Below are positions 43,855 through 52,179 of a DNA stretch of 64,000 bases, piece by piece. The DNA comes from CAYNVS01 sp964400725 (GTDB taxonomy: Bacteria > Myxococcota_A > SURF-8 > CAYNVS01): assembly GCA_964400725.1 (NCBI GenBank), contig CAYNVS010000002.1, positions 62,001 through 126,000 of the forward strand, read 5' to 3'. Below the pieces are notes generated by a model that did no database searches, was not told where the DNA came from, and worked only from the letters and a program-made list of their open reading frames with translations. Within the stretch, counting starts at the first letter, position 1. Each line of letters begins with the position of its first letter. Made by a program: the position numbers and the translations under genes.

Positions 43855-44223
43855 CTATCTCGCCGGACGAACGTAGCTTTCAAACGTAAAATCCCCGGTC
43901 CCGCCGATCGTCCACGAGAGCCTTACCAACTTCGAGTCTCCGATGACCGCTTCCGCGTACAAACCGAGTCCGGTCTGCGGCGTTATCCTCTCGAAATCGC
44001 ACAGCGTCTCGAAATTTTCGCCGTCGTCGCTTCCTTCGAGCTTTGCGTCCAGAGTCGGCGAATCGGTATCCGTTACAGCCGTCAGGTTGAGAAAACAGTA
44101 AAAAAGCCCCGCGCCAAGCTCTAAAGCCTCTCCGCTTCCGCTCTCGGTTTTTTTGGAAGAAGCGCTGAGAATTAGAGAGGAATCCTTGGCGTTCGGGATG
44201 GAAATATTCGTAATTTTAGGCAT
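43855..44223 (-). CDS. Small beta-rich head protein (decoration-like)
   Basis: A 122-residue protein directly downstream of the capsid gene. DSPTLDAKLEGSDDGENFETLCDFERITPQTG and VRLSWTIGGTGDFTFESYV are typical of beta-sandwich proteins seen in phage heads and fibres. It could be a capsid cement/decoration protein. GGAGG precedes the ATG. Confidence 0.55.
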   Translation of the reverse strand: MPKITNISIPNAKDSSLILSASSKKTESGSGEALELGAGLFYCFLNLTAVTDTDSPTLDAKLEGSDDGENFETLCDFERITPQTGLGLYAEAVIGDSKLVRLSWTIGGTGDFTFESYVRPAR

Positions 44224-44276
44224 TTAAACCTCCGTCGGTTAAATGAAAAAGGGCGGAAATCCGCCCGTTTGCGCCG

Positions 44277-45203
44277 CTAAGATTTAAGAATTCCCTTCAG
44301 GCGCGTTACCGCGTACTTATGCGAGGCCGCCAACGCGATGCCCCACTGCACGTAGCGTTTTTCGCCGATTACCGTCTTCTCTACGGTTTCCTCCGGCATG
44401 CCGTCCTGCACGCCGAAAAGACCGGTTTCCGCCTCGCTGCGCGCGAAAGTAACCACGTAAAGCGAGCTCGCCGCCGAGCTGTTTCCCTGCGTCTCGTTGA
44501 AATCGAGAATAGGATTGCCGGTCGCGTCGTCGCGGATTACGCGCACGGGAACGCCGTTGTAATAAAGCGCGTCCTTTCCCGCCGAATCCCACGCGAGGTT
44601 AATCGCGTTTTTCGCCAAAAGCAGCGACTTAATTTTGTCCGCGCAAAACTCGTTGCAAAAAATCGTCATGCGGTCGTTGTCGTAATCGTCGCAGCGGCGG
44701 GCAAGATTAATCGCCTCGTCGAGCTTCTCAAGCGTCAACGCTCCTCCGTTGTCGGCGACGCTTACCACGGCGTCGTTCGACGCGGCGATTTTCTTTATCC
44801 CGTCGAATTCCAGACCGCCGTCCGCGTCTCCGTCGAAGAAGTACTTGTTAAAGGTCTTGCTTATGCTCTTGCTGGCGATAAGTCGCTGATCGGCCAATGC
44901 CGCCGCTCTGCCGCCGTCCTGCTTGTCGGCGAGCTTGTAATCGACGTCGAACTCGTACCCCAGATATTTGACGTCGATTTCAACGTCGCGGGGACGGGCG
45001 CAGCTCGCTTCCGGAGCCGAGTTCAGGCTTCTGAACTGCGCCGCGGGCAGAGAATCGTAACGCTTGAAATGCGCCGAGCCGCCGACCGCCGTCTTGAAAT
45101 AAAGCCTGTTCGCGATTTGAATGTCCTGAGACAGCGCGAGAAAATAACCGAGCGGGTCGGTTTTGATGTCGCGCGCCAAATCCGCCAAAGTCAAATAAGC
45201 CAT
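44277..45203 (-). CDS. Major capsid protein
   Basis: A 308-residue protein, HK97-fold size. Positions of note: an N-arm (1-45), a loop around 65-80, SKTFNKYFFDGDADGGLEFDGIKKI near 125 and NDRMTIFCNEFCADKI near 185, matching the P-domain/spine pattern of phage capsids in which a short DG-rich turn precedes the dimer helix. KRYVQWGIALAASHKYAVTRLKGI near the C-terminus. AAGGAG precedes the ATG. It follows the scaffold gene, as expected. No prohead protease gene was found, so the scaffold may act without cleavage. Confidence 0.8.
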   Translation of the reverse strand: MAYLTLADLARDIKTDPLGYFLALSQDIQIANRLYFKTAVGGSAHFKRYDSLPAAQFRSLNSAPEASCARPRDVEIDVKYLGYEFDVDYKLADKQDGGRAAALADQRLIASKSISKTFNKYFFDGDADGGLEFDGIKKIAASNDAVVSVADNGGALTLEKLDEAINLARRCDDYDNDRMTIFCNEFCADKIKSLLLAKNAINLAWDSAGKDALYYNGVPVRVIRDDATGNPILDFNETQGNSSAASSLYVVTFARSEAETGLFGVQDGMPEETVEKTVIGEKRYVQWGIALAASHKYAVTRLKGILKS

Positions 45204-45245
45204 TTGTTTCTCCTTTGTAAAAAGTTGTAATTGCGGCGAAACTCC

Positions 45246-45779
45246 TCAACGGATTTTTTCGCCCATTTCCCTAGCCGCCGCCTCGTAAACTCTTGCGGCC
45301 AGCTTTGAGGCGGCCGGAATATCTCCGCTTTTCGTCCGCGCGGCGCGCGCCGAAACCGGCGGCGTTTCCAGCCTCGCTTTCTGCGACTCTTCGCTCTCTT
45401 TTTTAAAAATGTACGGACGCTCATCCTTTAGTCTCGCGACGATTTGCGCAAGCGCGCTCTCCCCCTTATTTTCGTTTTCGGCCAAACCGTCCAGCTTTTC
45501 GTCGTCAATTCCGGCGAGCGTCATCGCCGCTTCGACGTCCAGCGCGCCTTCTTTTGCGAGAGTCGTTTCCAGCGCGATTTTCGTCTTTATCCTGTCCGCG
45601 ATTTTTCCGGCTTCCGCGCGCGTTCTTTGTAGAGCTTCCGCCAATTCCGCGGCCTTTCTTTCGGCCTCGTCGGCCCGCGCGTCCGACGCTCCGGCCTTAA
45701 GCTCTTCCACGACCCCTTTCATTCCGGCGACCATCGCAAAAAGTTCGTCTATCCTTTCGGATACGCTTTTTTCGTCCAT
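45246..45779 (-). CDS. Capsid scaffolding protein candidate
   Basis: A 177-residue, highly charged, coiled-coil protein (Ala/Glu/Lys heptads 15-75, then an Asp/Glu-rich middle and a basic C-terminal helix). Size and location between portal and capsid are typical of phage scaffolds, whose basic end binds the capsid. GGAGG precedes the ATG. Confidence 0.75.
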   Translation of the reverse strand: MDEKSVSERIDELFAMVAGMKGVVEELKAGASDARADEAERKAAELAEALQRTRAEAGKIADRIKTKIALETTLAKEGALDVEAAMTLAGIDDEKLDGLAENENKGESALAQIVARLKDERPYIFKKESEESQKARLETPPVSARAARTKSGDIPAASKLAARVYEAAAREMGEKIR

Positions 45780-45789
45780 TTAATCCTCC

Positions 45790-47190
45790 TTATTCTCCTA
45801 TTTCGGGTTTTGCCAAACCGCCGGCTCTTTCCGCCGCAAACCGCGCCTCTTCAGCCGCGGACATCGGGGGCCGGGGTCTCTCAAAGATAGTTTCAAGAGC
45901 GTATTTGGTAAAATCGCTCCGCGCCCACTCCGGCTCCGCGGCCGTCTTGAAGGCGCCCGAATACAGCCAGTCTTTGCAGAAAGAAGCCAGCTTCGCGAAA
46001 AGTTTCCGCTCTGCGGATTTGAAAATTTCAAGGTTGTCGGCGCGGTCTTCGTACAAATCGAGCCTCGCGTAGTATCTGCTTGTTCCGCTCAAATATTTCG
46101 AGTCCGTCGAAAAATCGCCCGCCGGCATCGACCGGGTGCGCGCCCAAAGAACCAAATCGGAAATAATGGTGTCGTGCAGGTCGCTCCAATTAATTGAGGG
46201 CGATAAAATTTCCAGCCTCGCGGACGCGTCGGAGCTGTTTACAATGGTGCCGGGGCCGACGCGCAGGCCGCTCGTCTCTTCGTCGCTCATGCCCGACGCA
46301 AAGAATTGAGGGTGCGCCGAATAGCGCTGCGCGAACGCCATGTCGGTTTTGCGGAAAGCCACGTCCAGCGGAGTTTCTATAATGTCGTCGCCGCCTTCGA
46401 GATAAAAATCGGTCGAATCGTACGCGTCTATTTTTACAAGCGGCAGGCACGGAAGCGGCGGAACGAAGGCTCCCTGCTTGTTTTCGCCTCCGGCGTAAGT
46501 CTCCTCTATTCCGCCGTTTGCGTCCGTTAAATCCAGCCTCCATCCATTCGCGCGCCCCGTTTCGTCGGTCAGCGGCAGGTATCGCAAAAACGTATATGGC
46601 GCGTCGCAGCAGCCGTCGTCGGACGGCGCCGCCTCTATTGCAACGCCCAGACAGGCGTCAAGATTGTTCGGATAATTCGGCCTTTCGCGGACGTAAATCC
46701 TCGACAACGGCGTTATTCGCAAAGAAGGCAGACCGGTCAGAGAATCGCCGACGATTTGAACTACGACGCTGTTTAACAGAATCGTCATCCGCTCGGCCTC
46801 CTTCATTTTCAAATTCCAGTCCAAGTCCGCCAAAGCGGCGCGGGCGAGCGTTTCGTCTTCTTTTATTTTTTCCGGCGCGGCGGATTGTTTTCCGCCATGC
46901 AGCGGTCTCAACGTCCGTGCGGGCGGCGAGGAATAGCTTTGCGCCAAAAGTCTGACCGCCTTAGAAACCCAATTCGAGCGGTCGAAGTTTTGAATTAAAA
47001 ACTTTCTGGCGTCGCTGCCGGGCGAAGTGTTTTCTAATATTTTTCTGGTTACCCTGTCGCCGCAAAGCCTCCATATTCCGCGGTAAAACGCTATTCTCGT
47101 CTCGATTTCATCGCGGTAATCAGCGAGCGCCTCTTGATGCCTCGCGTCGGCGGCGGCGGCGGCGCTCCAAAAACTTTCGCCTAAAAACAT
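45790..47190 (-). CDS. Portal protein
   Basis: A 466-residue protein of typical portal length. LRITPLSRIYVRERPN near 180, a clip-like variable middle, ETPLDVAFRKTDMAFAQRYSAHPQFFASG near 290 and a long helical C-terminus (YYARLDLYEDRADNLEIFKSAERKLFAKLASF) are the pattern of the SPP1/HK97 portal group. AAGGAGG precedes the ATG. It lies between the large terminase and the scaffold. Confidence 0.8.
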   Translation of the reverse strand: MFLGESFWSAAAAADARHQEALADYRDEIETRIAFYRGIWRLCGDRVTRKILENTSPGSDARKFLIQNFDRSNWVSKAVRLLAQSYSSPPARTLRPLHGGKQSAAPEKIKEDETLARAALADLDWNLKMKEAERMTILLNSVVVQIVGDSLTGLPSLRITPLSRIYVRERPNYPNNLDACLGVAIEAAPSDDGCCDAPYTFLRYLPLTDETGRANGWRLDLTDANGGIEETYAGGENKQGAFVPPLPCLPLVKIDAYDSTDFYLEGGDDIIETPLDVAFRKTDMAFAQRYSAHPQFFASGMSDEETSGLRVGPGTIVNSSDASARLEILSPSINWSDLHDTIISDLVLWARTRSMPAGDFSTDSKYLSGTSRYYARLDLYEDRADNLEIFKSAERKLFAKLASFCKDWLYSGAFKTAAEPEWARSDFTKYALETIFERPRPPMSAAEEARFAAERAGGLAKPEIGE

Positions 47191-47230
47191 TTCGAGCCTC
47201 CTTTATTATTTCGGTTGTTTCGCGCCCCTT

Positions 47231-48520
47231 TCAGTATTTTCTGCTCGCGGCCGGACGCCTAAACGCTTCGTTTCTCGCGTAAACGTAGTACCCGAGAGCG
47301 TCGGAAGCGTGCGTTAAATCGGGGTCGCTCTTTTTATCCAAACTTTCTCCGCTTCCGTCCGAAAAACAAACCATTCGCAGGTCCCGGATTAACGCCTCGT
47401 TGCCCGACTTTGAAATTAATAGCCGATTTTCCGCAAACGCCGCGTTCAAGCAGTTCACGCGGTCGCGCACGCTTGGATTGCGTCTTCCCGCCGCGATTTT
47501 ACAGTTCGGGACGATTCGTTGAATAATCGCGTAATCGGTTTCGTGGCTGTTGGTGCCGCGCGCGTGGCCGCTTGCGTCGCCGTAAATTTTAACCGCGCCG
47601 TTAAACCCGAATTCCGCCAGCTTGGACGCGGCCGCCTCCGCCGCCTCGTAAGTGTTCGAGTTTGAAAGATTAATCGAGCAGCCGTCGGGAATTACCGTCC
47701 CCGCGTCCGTTTCCTGAGCTATCAGCCAGCGCATCGGATTTACGTTGAAATCCACGCATAACGAAGTTTCCCGCCGCGGATCAAACGCTATCGAAACGCG
47801 CAAATGCGCCGCCTCGTCGAACGCGCCGTAAGCCGGCAGGCCGTTCATATTGACGAACTTTCCCTCGACCCACGCCGCGGCCAGCGCCGGCGGAAGATTT
47901 TTTAAAAAATTAAAATAGTTCGCGGGAAGATTCTTCTTGTTGTCCCAGCTCGCGCCGTAAACCGCGTAAAACCCCTCATCTCCGCGCTCCGCCGGCAGGG
48001 CGACTTCCTCGTAAACCCAGTTCATTCCTTCCGGCGTTCCGGTTAAAATCACAAGCGGGCTCTCGCTGCCGCGCATTCTTCCCATAAGTCTGCGCCACGC
48101 CTCCCGCTTCATCGTGCCCGGCTCGTCCAGCCAAGCCCAAGCGTAATCCGCGCCGACGATTCTCTCCGGCGCCTCCGCGCTTTTTACGTAAATTTCGGAG
48201 CCGTTGACGAAGGAAAACTTTTTTTCCGTCGCAAAATACTTGTAAAAAGCGGGGCCGGGCTCTTCGTCGAAAAGAGAAATCAACCCTGGAATGTGAATTT
48301 CCGCCGCAAGCGAAACGGTCGGAACTATGACGTAACCGCGTTTTCCGGCCATTCTTCCCAGCGCGAGCGTTTCGCAGAAGAAAAATCCCATATGCGTTTT
48401 GCCGCCTCCAGTGCCGGACGAAAAAAGAATCGTTCCGCCGCCGCGGCTCAGCGCCGCGCAAAAGGCCTTGTAAAAACGCGCCTGCGCTTTATTTAGGCTT
48501 ATAGTCCGAGATTTCCTCAT
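47231..48520 (-). CDS. Terminase large subunit
   Basis: A 429-residue DNA-packaging motor with all key residues. Walker A SSGTGGGKT at 34-42, Walker B AWAWLDEPG with Asp132-Glu133, coupling motif LTGTPEG at about 159-165. The RNase-H-like nuclease has Asp257 (CVDFNVNP), Asp315 (IYGDASG) and Asp407 (HASDALGY). It is therefore predicted to be active. It overlaps the small terminase gene by 32 nt. No natural disruption is visible, which argues against an old decayed prophage. Confidence 0.92.
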   Translation of the reverse strand: MRKSRTISLNKAQARFYKAFCAALSRGGGTILFSSGTGGGKTHMGFFFCETLALGRMAGKRGYVIVPTVSLAAEIHIPGLISLFDEEPGPAFYKYFATEKKFSFVNGSEIYVKSAEAPERIVGADYAWAWLDEPGTMKREAWRRLMGRMRGSESPLVILTGTPEGMNWVYEEVALPAERGDEGFYAVYGASWDNKKNLPANYFNFLKNLPPALAAAWVEGKFVNMNGLPAYGAFDEAAHLRVSIAFDPRRETSLCVDFNVNPMRWLIAQETDAGTVIPDGCSINLSNSNTYEAAEAAASKLAEFGFNGAVKIYGDASGHARGTNSHETDYAIIQRIVPNCKIAAGRRNPSVRDRVNCLNAAFAENRLLISKSGNEALIRDLRMVCFSDGSGESLDKKSDPDLTHASDALGYYVYARNEAFRRPAASRKY

Positions 48521-48803
48521 CGTCTTCCCTTATCGTCAGAGTTATCGCGCAGCCGCCGTTTTCGTCCCTCTTTGCCGCCGCCGAAACCGCCGCCAAGGCC
48601 AGTTTCGCCAATTCCGCAAACGCGGCGGAGGTCTTCGCGTCCATCTCCCCTTTTATCGTCATATCGGCGGCTCTGCTTATAGCGTCCACAATCCGCGGCG
48701 CGCTCGCTAAAAGCTCCTCTCCGTCCCTTTTGCGCCGTCGTCCGTCTTCCGCCTCTTCAAGGCGGGCGTCGCGCAGAGCTTGTTTGTTTATTTTTTCTTC
48801 CAT
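48489..48803 (-). CDS. Terminase small subunit candidate
   Basis: A 104-residue, charged, helical protein (EEKINKQALRDARLEEAEDGRRRK, then Ala-rich helices) located just upstream of and overlapping the large terminase gene. A clear HTH was not identified, so the assignment rests on position and size. AGGAG precedes the ATG. It is the first gene of the module. Confidence 0.6.
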   Translation of the reverse strand: MEEKINKQALRDARLEEAEDGRRRKRDGEELLASAPRIVDAISRAADMTIKGEMDAKTSAAFAELAKLALAAVSAAAKRDENGGCAITLTIREDDEEISDYKPK

Positions 48804-48940
48804 TGCCTCGCTCCTAAAATAATTAATAAAAAGGAGAGAAATGCGCCGTCGCGTTTTTTGAAAGGGAAAAACTTCGTCGGCGGCAGGCGTTTTTAATTTT
48901 GAGGATTTAAAGGATGCGGGCGCAATCTCTCCATGGGTAT

Positions 48941-48969
48941 AAACTAATATTTCCCACCATAAATGTCAA
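48941..48969 (-). promoter_or_regulatory. Candidate promoter of the phage module
   Basis: On the minus strand TTGACA (48969-48964), a 17-bp spacer and TAGTTT (48946-48941), 138 nt before the small terminase start. The -10 match is only partial. Confidence 0.4.
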
Positions 48970-49062
48970 TCGCAAAATCGCCGGGTCCGCATAATACCGC
49001 CAAACCGGCTATATTAACCGCATTTGACCGCGAAATACCGCTTGTTTGAAACGCGTAAAAAC

Positions 49063-49079
49063 AGTTTAATAGGTAAACT
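49063..49079. promoter_or_regulatory. Operator-like dyad
   Basis: AGTTTA and TAAACT arms with a 5-nt spacer, between the phage module and the xre gene. It is a candidate binding site for the adjacent regulator. The remaining 48804-49526 interval has no convincing gene; it is AT-rich with several short dyads. Confidence 0.4.
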
Positions 49080-49330
49080 TGTCTGCCTGCGGCGAATAAC
49101 GCGCGGAGGACTGAAAAATTTTCGCCGCCGTGAAAATAATAAATGAAGCGAAGATATAGCCGTTTGAGCTTTTGTTATGCAAAAATTAATACAAGAAAAA
49201 TCTATAAGTTAGACGATAAAAAAACGCCGGAAATATTTTTAAGACGGCCGCAAATATGATATATTGTTAAGCTGATTTCGGCGCGAAATTGCTCTTTATA
49301 TTAATATTAATGTATGCGGAACCCCGTTTT

Positions 49331-49345
49331 GTATCAAAATGATAC
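49331..49345. promoter_or_regulatory. Perfect GTATCA-AAA-TGATAC palindrome
   Basis: Arms of 6 bp around AAA, 86 bp upstream of the xre -35 box. The size and spacing fit an XRE-family dimer site. Confidence 0.45.
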
Positions 49346-49430
49346 GCGGCTCCTCGGCCTTAATTTTCGATAAAAAAATACAAGATATAAAAATTAAGGT
49401 AAAATTTATTAAAATTTTATGTTAATTAAC

Positions 49431-49458
49431 TTGACATTGTATGTTTTTATGGTAACTT
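49431..49458 (+). promoter_or_regulatory. Promoter of the xre-pilMNOPQ unit
   Basis: TTGACA at 49431-49436, a 16-bp spacer and TAACTT at 49453-49458 with an extended TG-like TGG before it. A consensus TATAAT at 49458 lies 21 bp from the -35. A short hairpin (AAGGCT/AGCCTT) follows in the leader. Confidence 0.5.
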
Positions 49459-49526
49459 ATAATCAAAGGCTGAGGAAGCCTTCGGTTTGAAAACCTATTT
49501 TGTCAAGCAAGGAACAGGGTTTCGCA

Positions 49527-49808
49527 ATGAAGAACAACGTTCAGAGGCTGCGCGAGGCGCTGCTGTTGAGCAAATCGGAACTGGCTCGCCGGGCAGGGCT
49601 TTCCACGCTGACCATCGACAGAGTCGAGCACGGAAAAAGCTGCCGCATGGAAACCAAGCGCAAGATTATTCTCGCGCTCGGATTCACGCTGGGCGAAAAA
49701 GATTTCGTATTCGGCAACAAAGAGCCGAACGACGAAGCTCTAGCCGCGGCCGCCAACCGGCTGAGCGAATGGGAAGACGAAAACGAGGAAGCCGAGCAGA
49801 ACGGCTAA
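49527..49808 (+). CDS. XRE-family HTH regulator
   Basis: A 93-residue protein from ATG 49527; an in-frame TTG at 49500 is possible but less likely. HTH_3 domain: NNVQRLREALLLSKSELARRAGLSTLTIDRVEHGK (2-40), then KIILALGFTLGEKDFVFG and an acidic Glu-rich tail. It lies 43 nt before pilM on the same strand and faces the phage module across 723 nt. It could control the pil operon, the phage module, or both. Confidence 0.85.
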   Translation: MKNNVQRLREALLLSKSELARRAGLSTLTIDRVEHGKSCRMETKRKIILALGFTLGEKDFVFGNKEPNDEALAAAANRLSEWEDENEEAEQNG

Positions 49809-49851
49809 GAACATAATCGCCGCGGAACGCTTTAAGACAGCGGAGGCTTAA

Positions 49852-50904
49852 ATGGCTAAAAGTTTCATCGGTCTCGACATTGGGGCCGCAAACGTAAAAA
49901 TGATTGAGATAAAGAAAACGAGAGGGCACTTCCAGCTTAAAAACTTCGGAATCGCCCCGCTTCCGCCGCAGACGATAGTAGAGAACAGCATTATGAACCC
50001 CGGCGCTGTGGTCGAGGCGATAAGAAAACTCATTACGATGACCGAAGGCAAAATCAAGGAAGCCGCCATCGGAGTCAAGGGTCATTCGGTAATCATCAAA
50101 CGCATATCAATGCCCTCGATGAGCAAACTCGAACTGGAGAGAAACATCGAACAGGAAGCCGAGCAGTATATTCCGTTCGACATCGCCGACGTCAACCTCG
50201 ACGTGCAGATTCTCTCAAGCGGAGCCGAAGCCGGCAACATGGACGTCCTGCTCGTCGCGGCCAAAAAAGACATGATTTACGACTTCACTTCGGTGGTCGG
50301 CGAAGCCGGCATCGACGCCGCGGTTGTGGACGTTGACGCCTTCGCGCTCGCAAACGCCTTTGAAATTAATTATTCGGTTTCGCCCAACGAGACCGTCGCC
50401 CTGATGGACATTGGCGCGGCCACCACCAAAATAGTCATTCTCAGCGGGCGCGCGCCGCAGTTCACCCGCGACATCAACATGGGCGGCAACCAGTTCACCG
50501 AGGAGCTTCAAAAGCAGCTCGGCCTGAAATACGAAGAAGCCGAAACGCTGAAACTGGGCGGAGTCGGAGAGCGCGCGGCAGAATCGGTAATTCCGCAGGA
50601 AGTCGAAAGAATAATTCAGGAAGTCGGCGAGAGCCTAGCTCAGGAAATCCGCCGCTCTCTCGAATTCTTCACCGCCACCAGCCACGAAGGCGACATCTCC
50701 AACATCTACCTTTCAGGCGGCGGCAGCAAGGTTTCCTCATTAATTAAAATCATCGAGTCGCGCACCGGCATTCCGGTCAACATCATCGACCCGTTCAAGA
50801 ACATCGAAATAGACGACAGGCTTTTCGACATCAATTTCCTGCGGACGAGCGCTCCAATGGCGACCGTCGCCGTCGGGCTTGGACTGAGGAGGTTTGACGA
50901 ATAA
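49852..50904 (+). CDS. pilM: Type IV pilus inner-membrane platform protein PilM
   Basis: A 350-residue actin/FtsA-fold cytoplasmic protein that recruits PilN to the pilus alignment complex. IGLDIGAANVKMIEI at the N-terminus is the phosphate-1 motif, VALMDIGAATTKI near residue 181 is phosphate 2, and YLSGGGSKV near 286 is the adenosine motif. The length is normal. It shares TAATG with pilN. Confidence 0.95.
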   Translation: MAKSFIGLDIGAANVKMIEIKKTRGHFQLKNFGIAPLPPQTIVENSIMNPGAVVEAIRKLITMTEGKIKEAAIGVKGHSVIIKRISMPSMSKLELERNIEQEAEQYIPFDIADVNLDVQILSSGAEAGNMDVLLVAAKKDMIYDFTSVVGEAGIDAAVVDVDAFALANAFEINYSVSPNETVALMDIGAATTKIVILSGRAPQFTRDINMGGNQFTEELQKQLGLKYEEAETLKLGGVGERAAESVIPQEVERIIQEVGESLAQEIRRSLEFFTATSHEGDISNIYLSGGGSKVSSLIKIIESRTGIPVNIIDPFKNIEIDDRLFDINFLRTSAPMATVAVGLGLRRFDE

Positions 50905-51473
50905 TGATTAAGATTAACCTTCTACCGACAAAAAATGTTCGCAAGCGCAGCATGGGCTTGATGCAGCTCGTCGCTCTGCTTGCCGCCTACGTTGTGCTGA
51001 TAGCCGTTCTGGCCTTCCTTTACTACGACAAGCAAGGTCAAATCGACAAGTTCAACAAGGAAATCGCCGCAATCGAAAAAGACATCGTAAAGCAGAAGCA
51101 GTATCAGAAAGACCTCGACGAATACAAGAAACGCGAGAGCGCGCTTCAGCAGAAACTTGACGTGATTAAAAACCTGCGCCAAAGCAAAACCACGCCGACC
51201 GTTTATATGGAAGAGCTCTCTAAAATAATTCCTCAAAAGGTTTGGCTGGACGAGTTCAACAACGCCAACGGCAATATACTTATGAAAGGGCTCGCCACCG
51301 AGCATCAGGACGTAGCGTTGTTTATGAGCAACCTTGAATCGAGCAAGATGTTCGCGAACATCAAAATGGACGCCATTACGAGAAAAGAAGTGAAAATACC
51401 CGGAATGGCCAACAGTCAGGTGCTCGAATTCACGATTACCTGCAACCTGGTAACGGAAGAAAAGAAAGGTTAG
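50904..51473 (+). CDS. pilN: Type IV pilus alignment protein PilN
   Basis: A 189-residue bitopic protein. MIKINLLP at the N-terminus is the PilM-binding motif; the membrane helix is at about 22-42, followed by a coiled coil (50-95) and a ferredoxin-like periplasmic domain. It overlaps pilM by one base and precedes pilO by 8 nt. Confidence 0.93.
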   Translation: MIKINLLPTKNVRKRSMGLMQLVALLAAYVVLIAVLAFLYYDKQGQIDKFNKEIAAIEKDIVKQKQYQKDLDEYKKRESALQQKLDVIKNLRQSKTTPTVYMEELSKIIPQKVWLDEFNNANGNILMKGLATEHQDVALFMSNLESSKMFANIKMDAITRKEVKIPGMANSQVLEFTITCNLVTEEKKG

Positions 51474-51481
51474 TAGGCGCC

Positions 51482-52159
51482 ATGCTTCAAAACTTTTTTG
51501 ATCGTTTCGGTTCCCTGCCGCTTTATCAAAAGGCTCTGGGTTTCGCTGCGGTAGCCGTGATAACGATAATCGCCTTCTACTACGCTTTTTTGGCGAGTCT
51601 CGACGGCGAAATCGCTCAGATGCAAAATAAAATAAAAGCCAAGCGCAACGAGCTCAACGAAAGCACGAAAATTCTTTTCCAAATCAAAGAGTATGAAACG
51701 AAACTAAAGTACATGGAAAAGAAGTTCGAGGAAGCCATGGCGCTTCTGCCCGAAAAGACCGAGCTGCCGAGCCTGCTTGAAAAAATCTCCAACTTGGCCG
51801 AAAAGAGCGGTTTAACGATAGAAGTATTCCGTCCGCTGGGCGAAGTTCCATCCGACTTCTACGTCAAGGTGCCCATCGATCTCAGCATCACCGGCTCCTT
51901 CCAGGAAATGATGAACTTCTTCGACTCCGTCGGCAAGCTCAGACGAGTAGTAAATATAGGCGACCTCAACATCAAGAGAATCTCTACCGGACCGGCGGGC
52001 TTTTTAAACGACGACGCGAAGACGAAAATAAAAATAAAAACGATCGGCATCACTTATCGTTTCGCGGGAAAAGACGCGCCGCCTCCTCCGCCGCCTAAAA
52101 AAGACGAGAAAAAGAAGGAACCGGCCAAAAACAAAGAAGAAAAAATCGGCGGACATTAA
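51482..52159 (+). CDS. pilO: Type IV pilus alignment protein PilO
   Basis: A 225-residue bitopic protein with a membrane helix at about 18-38, a coiled coil at 42-85, and a periplasmic domain (LPEKTELPSLLEKISNLAEKSGLTIEVFRPLGE). The last 30 residues are Pro/Lys/Glu-rich, longer than usual. Partner of PilN and PilP. Confidence 0.92.
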   Translation: MLQNFFDRFGSLPLYQKALGFAAVAVITIIAFYYAFLASLDGEIAQMQNKIKAKRNELNESTKILFQIKEYETKLKYMEKKFEEAMALLPEKTELPSLLEKISNLAEKSGLTIEVFRPLGEVPSDFYVKVPIDLSITGSFQEMMNFFDSVGKLRRVVNIGDLNIKRISTGPAGFLNDDAKTKIKIKTIGITYRFAGKDAPPPPPPKKDEKKKEPAKNKEEKIGGH

Positions 52160-52179
52160 GGCGTCAAGCGAGGATTACA

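Larger units (their letters stand above)
32883..48803 (-). mobile_element. Tailed-phage structural module, GTA-like or domesticated siphovirus
   Basis: About 15.9 kb of minus-strand genes in canonical order: small and large terminase, portal, scaffold, capsid, head protein, connector, tail terminator, tail tube, G/GT chaperones, tape measure, distal tail/fibre, spike, hub, virion protein, and a membrane/coiled-coil protein. Spacing is tight with several ATGA-type overlaps, and most genes have strong ribosome sites. Not seen: integrase, excisionase, lysogeny repressor pair, DNA replication, clear endolysin, att repeats. All recognised motifs look intact. A Phd-like antitoxin gene is embedded. 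A remnant prophage is the alternative. Confidence 0.85.

Noticed and set aside
48841..48861. Six-codon mini-ORF (MRRRVF) behind a good AAGGAG
   Set aside because: Too short to judge; the AAGGAG may be chance in an AT/GA-rich gap, though a leader peptide is not excluded.
48804..49526. tRNA or att site as phage integration target
   Set aside because: No cloverleaf-like sequence or T-loop GTTCGA pattern was seen, and no direct repeat of the 32.88-kb edge was recognised by eye; a computed repeat search would be decisive.
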